A stretch of DNA of 64,000 nt from Porites lobata. Taxonomy: Eukaryota > Cnidaria > Anthozoa > Scleractinia > Poritidae. A model generated the notes under the pieces. The model had not been told where the DNA came from and did not search any database. It saw only the letters and a list, made by a program, of their open reading frames with translations. The stretch spans positions 5,397,001 to 5,461,000 of the forward strand of contig CALNXK010000002.1 in NCBI GenBank assembly GCA_942486035.1, in the 5' to 3' direction. The position numbers and the translations under genes are program-made. Positions 35,001 through 48,395 of this stretch are shown in pieces (position 1 is the first letter of the stretch; every line of letters starts with the position of its first letter).

Positions 35001-38000
35001 TGAAGACACAAAAGCTTTCTTACCAAAGAAAGATGTTATTGAAGGTACAGTACATTACAAAACCCAATGATTTATACAATTGTAAAAAGATCTGATGTTT
35101 AATTTGATGCATTGATGCTGGTAAAGTGCACTTTCATTCCGTACCGGAATATTTCAACTAAAATGGAAACTATCATATTATTTTTTCACAACAAATGACT
35201 ATTGTATGTAAAGGCATGAAATTAACACAAGTTGTGGCTAGACAAAAGTCCTGTCTGGTAGTTTTATCTTGGTGGGCAAGTAACATTTTAACCTTCAGTG
35301 TACTTTAAAATTGTTACTACAGCAGTTTAATACAATGTGGATGTTACTGAATGTATCAATAATTAATTTTGATTTCTTTTCAGAACTCAATGAAGGTCAT
35401 CCACTGTGTTTGTTAGTCAAGTCTGCAGCTGAGGACAAGAGAATTATAACTGTAACTGCAGACAGAGATGAGATTCAAGGTGCTTTGGTATGTTACAAGT
35501 GTTTTTCATGTACTTAATGTGCAGTAAAGGATTTTTCTGCTTTTTAGTAGCTATAATGTAAAACATTTGAGTAGTGTAGGAGAACCTGTAGGAGCTGCTT
35601 GTAAGGTCTCTGCTAATTGGTCACAAGAAACAATGACATGTCATTCTTTCAATTGCTTTAGTATTGTTTGGGGTCAGGGAAACACACCATTGGTGACTTC
35701 TCCCCGAGTAGCTGCTACATGACCCAAACATTTTGGTTATTACTGTGTTGTGTGGACAAGTGACTCACATTGTGTTGGTTTTAGTATTGTCCCTATTGTT
35801 TTTTAAACTACGCTTCATGCCTTAAAATTTATGTACTTTTACAGTGTTATTGACATTAACTTGTTTGTAGGTTAAGGAAGGTATGAAATTGAAATTTTCA
35901 ACCCTCCTTCCTGGCATGTTGGTGAAGGCCTCTGTAACTCAGGTAAAATAGAACATTTACACTCTGTATAATCATGCTAAGCATCCATCATGCATCATAT
36001 ACAGTGTAATCTACTGTGCTGAAAATCCACGGCAAGTAATCTTTGTTTCTGAGGTATCGATAAAATACTGAAAAAATGATATTTATGAAAATGGCTTTAC
36101 CTTTTGCAGTTCATGACTGAACTGAGTTTATATAGTGCACAGTACACAGTCATCTTTGTGAAAACAAATTTGTTAACGCCACACAACCTGGAGTTCACAA
36201 AAATAAAAGGCAGTTAGACATTCAAAATAGAATTTTCTGAAACAGATGGTTTTATCCTCTCTACATTGCTTTCACAGCCGTGCAAAGGCAAGTATTGCAA
36301 AGAAGAGTTCTGGAGTGATGGTATCTGGAAGTATTAATCTTGCAGAAACTCTTTCAAATAATCCAGAATTTATGCAGTTAAATACAAGTTTTCAGAGTTA
36401 ACAACAAGGAGTGCTAGTCGTATCTTGCTGGCCAACGGTGTTGTGAGATGCGCATGCTCCAGTATCCCACGTGCTATTGCAGTTACGTTAAATGTCTGTA
36501 AAACAATGCTAACACCAGGTGTGTTGTTAAAGGTCAACAAAGAGGTTGTTTCTGAGACCTTTGTTGTATAAGAACAATTGCGGGTTCAATTTTGAAGTTA
36601 AATGTACAATCATAGAAAAAACCTATAATGGCCATCCATTGAACAGGTACTATTTTTATTCAAAGACACATGAAAAGTGTAAGGTTGATTTAAAGTTAAT
36701 AGTGACCTGAAGATGCACTTTTTCAGCCTACAGGTATGGATAAGCGAACATCTTTACCTCGCAGTTTTATAAAAGGCAACCTGGGCTGATCAATTAAACG
36801 GCCCATAGAACTCACAATAATACTGTTTCCTAGTTCATTCTCTCCGAAAGAACTCACAATACCCGATGAAAACCCTACAAGGAAAACTCGCTCTCTTTTT
36901 CTCTTTTTTACTTTTGTTGTAGCTTAGTTGCACTTGTTCATTACCTTATTTGGTAGTCCTAGCCCTACTTTGGTAGTGTTACTAAACGTCTCAAAACTGT
37001 GAGGGGAAGGGTCGGTAAATCTCTCGTACACAACTCACCTAAACATTGTAGCTAGCAATTGTTACAATCAACCGTAACTTGAAACTAATCTGATTTACCA
37101 TATGACAGTCCAGTTTATACTTGAACTCAGTTCAGTTTATCAGTTCTCTTCTTCTGGCAATTGTTCTGCGATTCTCTTAGCAGCCCTCTGAGCTGCAGTT
37201 CGTCTTGGTCTTTGTTATTCTACATAAGCTCGATCTCTCCCCCCTTTTGAGATTGGTCAACATTCTCCACCGCTCTGATTTCCAAAGGACAAACTAACTG
37301 AAGCGGTGGATCAATAGTGTGCCTTTTGTGTAACAGCGTTACCCCTCTAACGACGTCATCTTTGCCTTGATAATACACTCTACTTTACCCTTTTTTCATT
37401 CTCCGCGGTTCTTTTCGTCTCCAATGGTGAGTACAGTTTCTCCCACTTGAGGTATGGTTCCCATTTCCTTGTTAAGCCTGTGACTTTCCATCAGGCTGTG
37501 GACATACTCGCTTTCCCGGCGTTTCCATGCTTTTGCCTAAGCATTTTCCAATCGTTTGGCCATCCTTGTTAGCTTCTCTGCATCTGAGCCTTTGGTGCCT
37601 TCTACAGTATACACATTATTCTCGTCCCCACAGAATCATCTTCAGTGTAAGCCCCGCCTCTTCCTCTCCCTCTGCTTCAACATTATCAAGGGGCGATTAT
37701 TCAAATTTCTTTCAATGTCCATGCTGACTGATTCAAATGCTTGATAGGAAAGAGATGATCTCCCCAAGGTCTTGTGCAAGGTGTTCTTTATCTCCTCAAT
37801 CAATCTCTCATAGACTCCTCCCCGCCATGGTGACTTTGCAAGATTAAACTGCGAGCGGATGTTCTCACGTGCTAAGTAATTCTGCAACTTCTCACTTTTC
37901 ATCACGGTCTTGATCCAATCTGCTGTAGCCTTAAACGCTTTGGCATTATCCGATATGGTGATGCAAGGTCTTGCCCAATCGTGAGATAAAGGCATTCAGC

Positions 38001-41000
38001 TTACTCTTGAATTCATCTGCCGTTTGGATGCGTGAAACTTCCAAATGGACTACTCTGGAGCTGGTGCAGGTGAAAATAATGGGGTAGCACTTTCCTTCTT
38101 CTTTCCTACCGACCTGGTACAGGAAGGGTCCTGTAAAGTCCACCGCGCGGTTAGTTCAAACGGTCTGCTCCCCTCAGTTCTATGTTCTGGCAAAGCACCA
38201 GTTGATGGCACTCCATAAGGTTTGGTGGACTATACTTTGCAGATGTTGCAATTCTTAATGACCTTCTCGACTTTCACTCTCAACTTTGGTATCTACCAGT
38301 TTTCTCTCACGCTCGCCATCGTGTTCGCAACACCAGGATGCATGACCTGATTATGGATGTGAAGGATAACCTTCTCCGCAAGTGGACCATCAGGAAGGTA
38401 AATCGGTCTGTATTATTTCATTCTGCCTTCACAATTGACAACACCTGTATGGTCATTACTGACTAACTTGGGGACTGTAGACATGTTTCCTCTGCTTTCT
38501 GAACTTGCTTTACCCAGTAGTCACTTGCAGTTGTGATCTCTTCCGTAACTAATGGACCTGACTTCTTCTTCAACTTGCTTCTTACTTTGCAGTTTGTGCA
38601 TAAACCCATGCTGTTACTCTCCTTGTACACCAGGAGGTGCTTCTTTCTAACAAGGCATCCCACCCATCGAACTTACGCTCTTGTGTGAGAAGAACCTCCT
38701 CTTGGGTGACCTTACTCTCTTCATCTGTTGCTTTGGTGCTATTTAGCCTTGGCTGCTTTGGCCACCGCCTTTTGTCCAAGAGCCAATCCGGACCGGAAAA
38801 CCAGTTTGCTCTTTCCATCTTAACAATGGTTGCCTCTCTACTTCCGAGGTCTGTTAGATTCAACTCTGATGAGCAGTATTTCCAAGCGCTGTTGATTGCA
38901 CCAGCGGTTTCTGCTATCTTCTTTGAGGTCAGAAGCCCTTTGGTCATGCCTGCCTCATGCTCTACCACCGCAACAGCTGCTGCATAGCATGCTAGAATGC
39001 TGACATCTGCGAAAGGATGTAAGTGGACTGCTCCTATCTCTCCAACGAATGAAGCAATGCTTCTGGGCACTCTTACATCTTTAAGTTGTTTTGTCCACCT
39101 TAACCATTGGTTCTTCAATATGGGGGAAACTTGTGCATTCCAGCCTTTCTGCTTATCGCAGGCTTTTCGATAAATATGCTTTTCCTCAGCCATAGTGGGT
39201 GAGATTATCCCGAATGGGTCATGGACAGTTTCTAGGTAACTGAGTATAGTGCGCTTGGTCAGTGGATGTTCTTGTGGAAAAGGCTTTGCAAGGAGCTCCA
39301 GTGTGTCATCATCCTTATTCCACGCGTGTCCAAGGATTTTGCTTGGGATTGGCATGCATTCACTTTAAGGAAAGTTGACACTTGATTCCCAGTTGTGCAC
39401 CGGGAACCTGGCAGACTCAAATATGGCAGAGTACTCTGTTCTTTGTACCGCGTGTTTTCCTCGTCGTTTCCTCCCGTTTGCATGACATTTTCAACGTAAG
39501 TGTTCTCCCTAAGTGCTCTCACTGTGTCTTCAAATTCTGGCCCTTGTTGTTTACAGTGACGCTGCAGAGTGGCTCCAGGTAGGAAAGGGCTTCCTTCAGC
39601 TTCGAAAGGTACTCGTGTAAATCTTAAATGTTTCTCTGTTCTTTTAATGTGGAACAAGAATCTGAACGCATTTCTATCCTCCTCTTTCACACCTATCTAT
39701 GTCTCCAAGGAACAGATTTGTGGACATACGCACTCTAATCATTAAGTCCCAGAGAAACGGCTGCAACGGGGGACCAGTAAACATGCAATCATTGATGCTG
39801 ATAGTCAAAGGCTGGGGCTTAGCACTAGCGTCAAACACCATGCGAACTTTCGTTGTAACCGGACTGCACTCTGCTTTACAACTGGCTTATGTAGCATGTT
39901 GAACACACGTTTTCCAGACGAACTCTGAGGTGCTCCCTCGATTACCCCTGCTCTGAGTTGCTCTTCAATGATGCTACCATACTCTCCTTTCAGGTTCTCA
40001 TTTCTCGACAGCTTCCTCTCCATGTTGGCGAGCCGCTTTCTGCTGAGTGCTTCATTTGTGTTCGTTAATGTCGCTCCCGGTATCCAAGGAGAACCAACCT
40101 CATGCCTTCCATCTTGCTTTCGCACAAAACTCTCCTTAAAGTCACGCAGAGCATCCAGTTGATCATTCCCTCCCCGGTCCTCGATTCCCAGTACATCCAA
40201 ACTGTACAGTTTCTCATATTCATTAACCTCTCTCATATGCATGCAGCTGCTCCCACCACCATATTCGTTTCCCCCATGGATTACCCAACTGAAAGTTGTC
40301 TCCTCTGCGAGCGGCTCTTTCGGGTGCCCTTTGAATACTCTCTCCGTCCTTTATATTCTACTATAAATTAAGTCTCCGAGAGTGAGGTGTATCTAATGTT
40401 CTCCTGCGGACGTCATGTAGAACCTCTTGTCCTGTATATGTGAATACTTCAACTTCAGCTGACTCTCACTGTAGTGAGAGAAGTCCGGGGACTCAAAGTG
40501 GGTGTCAAAGATTGGCATTGTCTGGACTTTGGTTCCACTGACTGTCACGATTGCGCAAGTCTCGTGACGTGTCGGCTTTAACTTTAATAACTTGATTGCT
40601 TCACGTGAAATGAAGTTGCGTCCAGATCCTAGGTAGGCCGAAAGCACTTGTCCTTCAATACTGACGGGAATAATTGCAGGTAGCACTTACTCCCCTGCGT
40701 AGTTGGTGTAGATTGTAAGTGACACTCCATCTGGATTACTGCTTTCCCTCTCCGGTCTATCGCACGTACGTCTGTGATGCTTGTATTTGCACTTCGCGCG
40801 ATACCGCCTAGGGCACTGGTCTGCTCTGTGGTGAACGTCCACAATTAAAACACAAATTGTGATCACGAAGAACTTCTTCCTGTCCGCTAAAGTTGATACT
40901 AGCGTACAGCCTTCACTCCAGTGCTCTTGTTTTAGTCAGAAAAGGCAACAGGGCTTCAGCTTGTCTCCTTGCTTCTGTGAGAACAGATGCTTTTCACATT

Positions 41001-41932
41001 TGCTGCTTTCGAAGTGATTTCTCCTAAGCCACTTCTGCAGTGCATCAATCGGGTCTTCCACGGACCATTCCTCCCAACTTTAGCCACTCTCACCAGATCA
41101 GGCTTTATCTGAGGTAACTTGTTAAGCGTAGTCATAACAAACCCTTGCAACTTTTGGCCTTCTTTGAGGGTTTGAAGCGCGTTATAGTTTCTACTCAGTT
41201 TCTCGTAGAATTCTTGCACCCTAAAATAATTGGATCCCTTGACTAGGAATAAATTGATGATTTCTTCCATGTGCGCATTCATGACGACCTTTGTTTGCGT
41301 TGTGTATTTCTTCAGGGTATCCTGGTCTCGGCACCAAAAATGAGCTGATCAATGAAACAACCCATAGAACTCACAATAACACGATTTCCTGGTTTATTTT
41401 CTCCTAAAGAACTCGCACTAAATCTCACAATACTCGATGAAAACCCCACAAGGAAAACTCGCTCTCTTTTTCCGTCTCGTCCAGTTCCAGCTTACTTGCA
41501 TGTGTTCATTACCTTACTTGGTAGTCCTAGCCCTGCTTTGGTAGTGCTACTAAACTTCACAAAACTGTGAGGGGTAGGGTTGGTAAATCTCTCGTACAAA
41601 CCATTATAATGGCGTAACCATTCTACTCGTTAGCCTACCCGTTTCCCGTTTCGGGTAAGAGGCAATCTACCCGTATCTACGGCCACTTGTACGGCTAATT
41701 TACCTGTAACCGTACGTGGAAACAGTGTATCTTAAGGTCTTTAATCTTCCGGAAATGGCTTACTTTTTATTAGCCACTGTATAATGCTTGTTTTGTTGAT
41801 TTCTAGGCAACTCATGGCGGTTTGCTACAGAATTTTCTTGGGGGTTTTGAAGGCTCTGTAGATATTCTTCACTTACCAAATTGTGGAGGAAATGGACAAA
41901 ATTTGGAAGAGGCCTATCCAGGAAAGACAAAG
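29088..41932 (+). CDS. PDCD11: PDCD11 exons 1-9 (residues 1-359)
   Basis: Exons: 29088-29152, 30597-30723, 32201-32341, 33462-33635, 34495-34659, 34942-35044, 35384-35487, 35871-35942, 41807-41932. Exon 1 encodes a basic start (MAATRDRKRTNSQSG). Exon 2 has the EEDFPRGGASALTPLE box. Exon 3 is a Lys-rich, probably nuclear-targeting segment. Exon 4 is the first S1 (residues 112-169: GMKVLGAIKEVNEYDMVISL). Exons 5-6 cover a linker and the second S1 (GYVSSVEDHGYLISFG). Exons 8-9 form the third S1 around LPGMLVKASVTQ and FEGSVDILHL, split by the 5.9-kb intron that holds the BEL/Pao element. Confidence 0.93.
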
Positions 41933-42176
41933 GTTAATGTTGAATACATGTACATTGTATATTAATTACGAGAATGGAAAATCATAAAAAATCAATATTG
42001 TTTTAATACAGGAGAATGGCTGTCAGTCTTGTAGGGGTTTTTCTTTTTGATTATATATATAAATATAAAAAATTACCGTTAGGTTTATAATTGCACTTTG
42101 TCCTCTGGTAGCTTTACAGTGTTGTCAGTAAATCAGCCAATCTATCAATCAACCACCCAACCAACCAATCAATCAG

Positions 42177-42248
<72 letters not shown>

Positions 42249-44554
42249 GCAGTCATTCAAGTGACCAGTTATCAGGCAGTTGTTTATTGAAGTAAATTAT
42301 GATTGTATATTTACAGTATGTATTTTTCACCCTATTTACCCATTCCCGCCTGAACAACTTGTTTATAACCACCGATGTCATTTGCAAATTTGCCATCTTC
42401 TTTGTTCATGGGAATGAGATCTTTCAAACTATACTTGAGTGGACATAATTCAGTCGAACAGGCAAACGAAAAACAACAACAACAACGATGACGACAAAAC
42501 ACATGTAAAGTTGATGACAAAAATGGCAGTAAAAGGCTCTCCACTGCACTCCTGTGAATTCTTCAGCATAATTTCACAACCCTAAGGGTTCTGATGCATA
42601 GAAACTTTTCCCATCAAAGAAGAATAGTTGAAGAAAATGGAAAAAGAGAAAGGAAAAGCTATAAGTTTGGGGGTAGTGTCACCAAGTGACCAACCCAAAA
42701 CTTTACTTTCTGTCCATTCCTTTGAAAACTGTAATTCAGCCTCACAAACAGAAGGAATGGTAATGCTCGACTTGTAAGCAACGTTTTGGATAGGTTGGTT
42801 CTTCTTTGACCAGATACACTGTAGTAGTGACCAGAAAAGAGCTCAACTACAGTGTAGCTTGAAACTTTGGAAATGTGTTACAATATTGGTTGCAGTATAC
42901 ATTGTACCTCAGAATGCTGTGGATTAACAAAATTAACATTATGGCCTATACATGTAATTAAACAGTGCATGATTTGTATAAAAATATTATTACATGTACT
43001 TTTGTGAATAAGGTAAGTTTTTCTTCATCTCATATAATGAAACAGATTGAAAGGAACAATAATGTTTTAATTTTTTTTGTTGCTCAGCCAATCTGAATAA
43101 AAAAAAAATTCGTTCAATATTAGCTCTACAAAAATGGATAAACAGGTCCACGTAGGTTTTAAACTTCAAAGACCCTGCTTTCGAACAAGTTCCTAGACCA
43201 ACATACATGATTAGATACGTCCACTTGTACTGTGTACCACTTAATGCATATGTCTGGTGCTTTCTGTTTATAGGTGAAGTGCCGTCTTTTGTATATAAAT
43301 GCCAATACCAAGACAGTCGGACTTAGCCTGCAAGAGAATGTGGTGCTTAACAAAGCTACCAGCTTTGGTAATTGGTCCATTGGAGACATAGAAGATGCTG
43401 TTGTGATGAGAGTAGACCAAGGAATGGGTCTATTGATGAGATTATCCGACAACAGTCTGGGGTTTGCTCATGTAAGTACTTCCACTAACGGCCACTTTTT
43501 GTGGCGGACAGTCCATACATTGACTCTTGTTTGAACCTCTTTACAACGGCCACTTTCTTTTCTCCATAAGGGTGGCCGTTGCGGAGAGGTTCAATTATAT
43601 TCAGAATTATCCTGGGTAGAAGCTAGAGAACAAGTTCTCTGTTGTCCTAGCCTTTATTTTTCGTCCTTCTCCTTTTTTTCATTTTTTTTTTAATTAATAA
43701 AAAAAAGTGTGTGTTTATTATGTGAAATTACTACCAAGGGTACACGCACTAACACAACATCTAGCGGTTTGAGAATGGAGTTTTGCAAGGTTCTATCCTA
43801 GAACCTCTTTACTTTACTCTTTCTATGGCGCCTATTCAAGACATAAAGCTGCCCATAACTTAGACTGTATGTTCTAAGCAGATGATCCATATACACTACA
43901 TTACTGTTGATCTTCTTGATCAATGCCCTGCCCTGAACACCCTTCAGTGTATTTTCGAGAAGTAACAGCATACAACACCAACAATAAGAAAGTGTGCAGT
44001 CCTAGCAAAACAGAGATCATTCAGTTTAGTCCTTGTTCCGATCAAAGAATTCAGTTCTTACCGATTGTTTGATTGGCAACGCCACCAACAGACTGAGTCT
44101 GTAATCTTGCAAGTCGTCGCCACCCCCTAACCCGTAGGGGGCGCGGGAGAGAATCGCGCCCCCCCACGGTTTAGGGGGTGGAGACGGCTGACATTTCAGA
44201 CTATTCTCCCCCCCCCCACCTATATAGGAACTTTAACAGTGTACAGCTGTAAGCATTGACTGAAATGAAAGTTAGGTAAGGTGTTATTAATAGTCGAATT
44301 TATGGTGCTTGTTTTTGTTAAATTATGTTTGCTGATAGATATCTAGAGTGTCTGATGAACGTGTAGAGAAATTAGGAAAGAAATACAAAGCTGGAACCAC
44401 TCACAGGTATTGTAGAACAATAGCAACAGAATTGTTTGTCGTTTTCCCTTTTGCTCTGTACTGTAGGTCCTATACACGTCAAGTTATGATTCACTAAGGT
44501 AACATGATGTGAAGTATATATGAAATAATTCATTTTTGAACTGCGGTTGTAGAT

Positions 44555-44585
<31 letters not shown>

Positions 44586-47500
44586 TCCAATTTAAGCAAT
44601 TGGAAAGAAGAAGCCTGAAAAAAAAAATCAGGCCTTCAACGGGATTCGAACCCGTCACCTCCGCGTTACCGGTGCGTTGCTCTACCAACTGAGCTATCAA
44701 GCCACACGTTGGGAGCGAGGTCAATTATGATGTTAAAGGTAACATGGTTGTAAAAAAGATTCCCACTCCACCCCCCCCCCCCCCCCAAAAAACAGACAGG
44801 TGCAAGTTTTATTTAGTTGTAAATGACATTAGAGAGCTTTAGATTCTAAAACGAGGAGACTACGAGAACGAGATTTTCCTAATACTAAGTAGTGCGCGGG
44901 TGCGAACCAACGTCATTTTGGTGGGAAAATGTGATAGCCATCGTCATTCTACTAAGAGTTTTAGCGAGAATGTCGTAGTGGCGAAAACAAGCTATCACAA
45001 TTACGAATTTTTTCATTTAGCGATCGGGAGAGGGCTTTACCTCCTTCAACGGAAATAAGCGAAGTAACTTCTGTGGTTAAAAAAGTACAATGATGCTTTC
45101 TGGATGTGTATTGTTAGGGAATAGGCGAGAAAACTTAAAATTGAATATCGTCCTCGTAGTTGTCCTCGCCATGTAATCGAAAGCTCTCTATTAACGAATA
45201 AATGCCTGAAAGACAATGGAGAAATATTTTAAACTCGAAGGTTGTAATGACAACGCAGTGCTCGATTTGAAACCAACGTTTTGGGCAATTTAGCGTCTTT
45301 TTACCCAGATTATTGACCAGAATATAGAGTGACCAGCTTCAAGGTTAATGTTATTTATTTTTTTTTGTAGGTGCCGCATTCTTGGCTTCAACTCCTTAGA
45401 TGGACTTATTACCCTGACTATGGAAAAGTAAGATCATGAAAAGTAATAAAACAACGAACGAAAGAACAAACAAACAAACGACTCTCACTCACGTTGGCTA
45501 TAAACAGTTACAGACAACACGTGAACATTATTGTTGTAACTGTTTATACTTCATGCAAACAACCGAATGTAGCGTGTAACGTAAAATAATAGTGTGTGTA
45601 TTAAAAGAAGCAGGGGGAACAGCCACCAAATTGAGTAAAACTTAAAAATAACCGTTCAAAAAGTAAAATTAAAAGAAGGTACAAATAAAACAGGAATACT
45701 TTAAGGTACCGATGTACAAACGTAAAGAAGATGAGAAGGGATTACAATCGTGGCATTTGAAAACTTTTTAGCAGAATAAATTTCAAGTTTGTTTATTTTT
45801 ATTGAATTTAACATTTGCTGTAATGCTTGGAGGTATGTTTGTTTGACACGAAGCTGCGATTTTATCATTTACAAGAAATTTCTTTAAACAACTGGCGAGA
45901 TCATGCTACAATCACGAACAAATGTGGTTGACACACTTGTTGAATACGCGCGCTTTTATAAACAATTTCATTCATTTATCATTTCATTCTGTTTAAACGC
46001 CGTAAAATTGAATGATTGGTTGTTTCAATGTTTATTTTCAAAGGTTAGTCATAGAACAACCATTCTTACGCTACCACGATGTCAAGCCGGGATCTCAAAT
46101 CAAGGTACAACCAACCTAACTTGAGAAAATAGCCCACATTTCGCGAAGCAACCACTGGCTTCCTCGAAACGAGCGCCGAAATTCCATACTGACGACGCAT
46201 CACTACCCAAATCTGGGTAGTGCTTCTGATTGGTCGAGCAGCGTGGGAAATTTACTTCAGCCAGTCAGAAGCATTACCCAGATCTGGGTAGTGACGCGTC
46301 ATCAGTATGGAATTTCTGTTCTCGCTTCTCAGACGTCATTTCAGGAAGAAACCAATGGTGGTGCCGAAAAATGTCGACTGTTTTCTCTACCCTCCCTAGC
46401 TGGCGGGATTAGTGGGCGAGTGGTGTAGTTTTTTGGCGGCCGTTTTTTTCGCTGCTCGCGAAAATTCCTCGCGGTGTCGCCGCTAGGGATGAAAGTACAC
46501 CGACCACAAGAATCCGGCCAGCCTTTAAGGCTAGTTTTCTCAGGCCACAACCTGTCTGGCCGCTCTTTTTATTCTGTTTGCAATTTGAGTTTCCATCCGG
46601 TAATTAACTTATGTATAATACTTGTGAATCATAAGAAACTACCCGCGTGGTAGTGCAATCCTTGTAACGCTCTTGTCAACATCAGTATTAGTGCTCATTT
46701 GTGAAAAATGAAGAAATTGACTCAAGATCTATTTAAGTCTAAATGATTTTAAGCAATTGACCAGAGTACAGAAGAACAGAAAAGAAAGTGGCTAGTGAAT
46801 AGAATGAATGGCATCTTGTCTCACTACCCACTGTATTTTCAAAATCTTTAAAAAAAGAAACGAAACTTTTCCAGCAGAAATGAAGCTTTTTTGAAGGGAA
46901 AGAAAGCAAAATCATATAACAGTCCCACGCGCTCATCTTTTTAGATAAAAAGTGTTTGATTTCTGTGCATCTCTGACCTGAAAAGCTGTATTACATGGGG
47001 TGAGCACCAGGAACGAACAGACCAGAAAAAATAACAACAGCTTCATATTTTGTTAATGGGATAATCGAAATAAGGGTCCAGTGGCTAGTACATGTTAGTT
47101 TGACACTGTGATGCTACATGTATGTTTATGTCGTTGTTAGGGCAAGATAATCACTCTGGCAAAGTTTGGAATGCTGGTTTCTGTGTCAGATCACATCAGA
47201 GGCTTGTGTTCTACTCTTCATTTAGCAGACATCAACCTTAAACATCCAGAAAAGAAATTAAAGGAGGGAAAAGTTGTCAAATGCAGGGTGAGTGAGTTTC
47301 AAGTGAGGTCTTATCAGGTTTGGATGTAGTGGAATAAAGTCAAAGTAAAGAATACATATCTTGATAACTGGTTACATATCTTGGAATGACTCGAGTAACT
47401 GCAAAAGAGGCCGCTGGTTACTGTAAACTGAGATTATTCTTTTGTACAGTTCTCTGCTGTGAAGCCGTCATCTCCAAGACTTTCCACAGTACACCGAGCT

Positions 47501-48362
47501 TGTACAAGACCGAAGATGGCACTGCAATGTTCAATATTTTTAAGGAGAACTGCAGTCACTTGTTAAGAGGAGAACCTGTCATGGCGAGACTGTACTGGAA
47601 TAAGTGGCCACTTTTCCGTTTTTCGCGGCCCGGCAATCGCGAGGACGTACTACCAATAGGAAGCTGTAGCAAGGACGACCGCGACGGCAACGAGAACGTC
47701 ATAATTAAAAGAAGTAGGTCTAGTAAGCAAACAACAATTTCGCTCGTGCTGCACGCTTTTTTGTTCATTTCTTTGCCGTAACTACACGAATATGACGTGA
47801 AATTCCTTATGCGGCGTTTTATGGAGAAAGTAAACACACGAAGACATTTTTCCCCTCTTTTTGAGCTTTGAATTAAACTCCAACATTTGAAGCGAGTTGG
47901 AATAAACGCGTCAACAATGTAAAGGTTAGAATTCGTGTTCATAGTGACGTGTTTGCTGCCGTCACCGTCGTCGTTGCTGAAGCTAGTTATGTTTGTTTGT
48001 AAGTGTAAAGACGTAACAGGACATGCCTGTCATGAAAAGGTCTTCTTTTACTGAATATCTTATGATCCACTCCCCTCAGGGCTTTCCAGGGATAATTTAC
48101 AACACTGGTTGGGGGACTTTGCCAGACTGCGTAAGGTGCAGTTTACAAGTAATGAAGGAATGAGTAATGATGCCCCCATACATGAGTGTGAAAGTGTGAT
48201 AGACCACTAGACCGGGCACTATGTGCCCTACTCTTAACGAAGAGTGTGTGAGTTCTTTAACTTCCCACAGATTTATTACTTATGCAAGGGCTTGTGAGAC
48301 GGGGCCTACGGTTTATCATCCTTATCCGAGAAGACTAGAAAGTCTATCCGTTTGTAGATTTT

Positions 48363-48395
<33 letters not shown>

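Larger units (their letters stand above)
36782..41598 (-). mobile_element. BEL/Pao LTR retrotransposon, broken, antisense in PDCD11 intron 8
   Basis: Two direct repeats (36782-37030 and 41341-41598) start TG, end CA and are flanked by the 4-bp duplication AACC (36778-36781, 41599-41602). Between them, on the minus strand, are gag-like, protease-like, reverse transcriptase, RNase H/Pao-A17-like and integrase pieces in BEL/Pao order. Numerous frameshifts, stops and a shortened body (4.8 kb, where intact elements usually exceed 6 kb) make it inactive. LTRs differ by many substitutions and an indel, so the insertion is not recent. Confidence 0.9.

Noticed and set aside
39382..40371. Plus-strand frames inside the BEL/Pao element
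   Set aside because: Antisense shadows of the retrotransposon coding region.
42098..42295. Plus-strand frame with NQSINQSINQS repeats
   Set aside because: Translation of the CAAT microsatellite.
44630..44704. tRNA gene on the minus strand
   Set aside because: A and B boxes are good, but the anticodon stem does not pair, the acceptor stem is mismatched, and the sequence continues into a SINE body with a target-site duplication. It is a SINE head.
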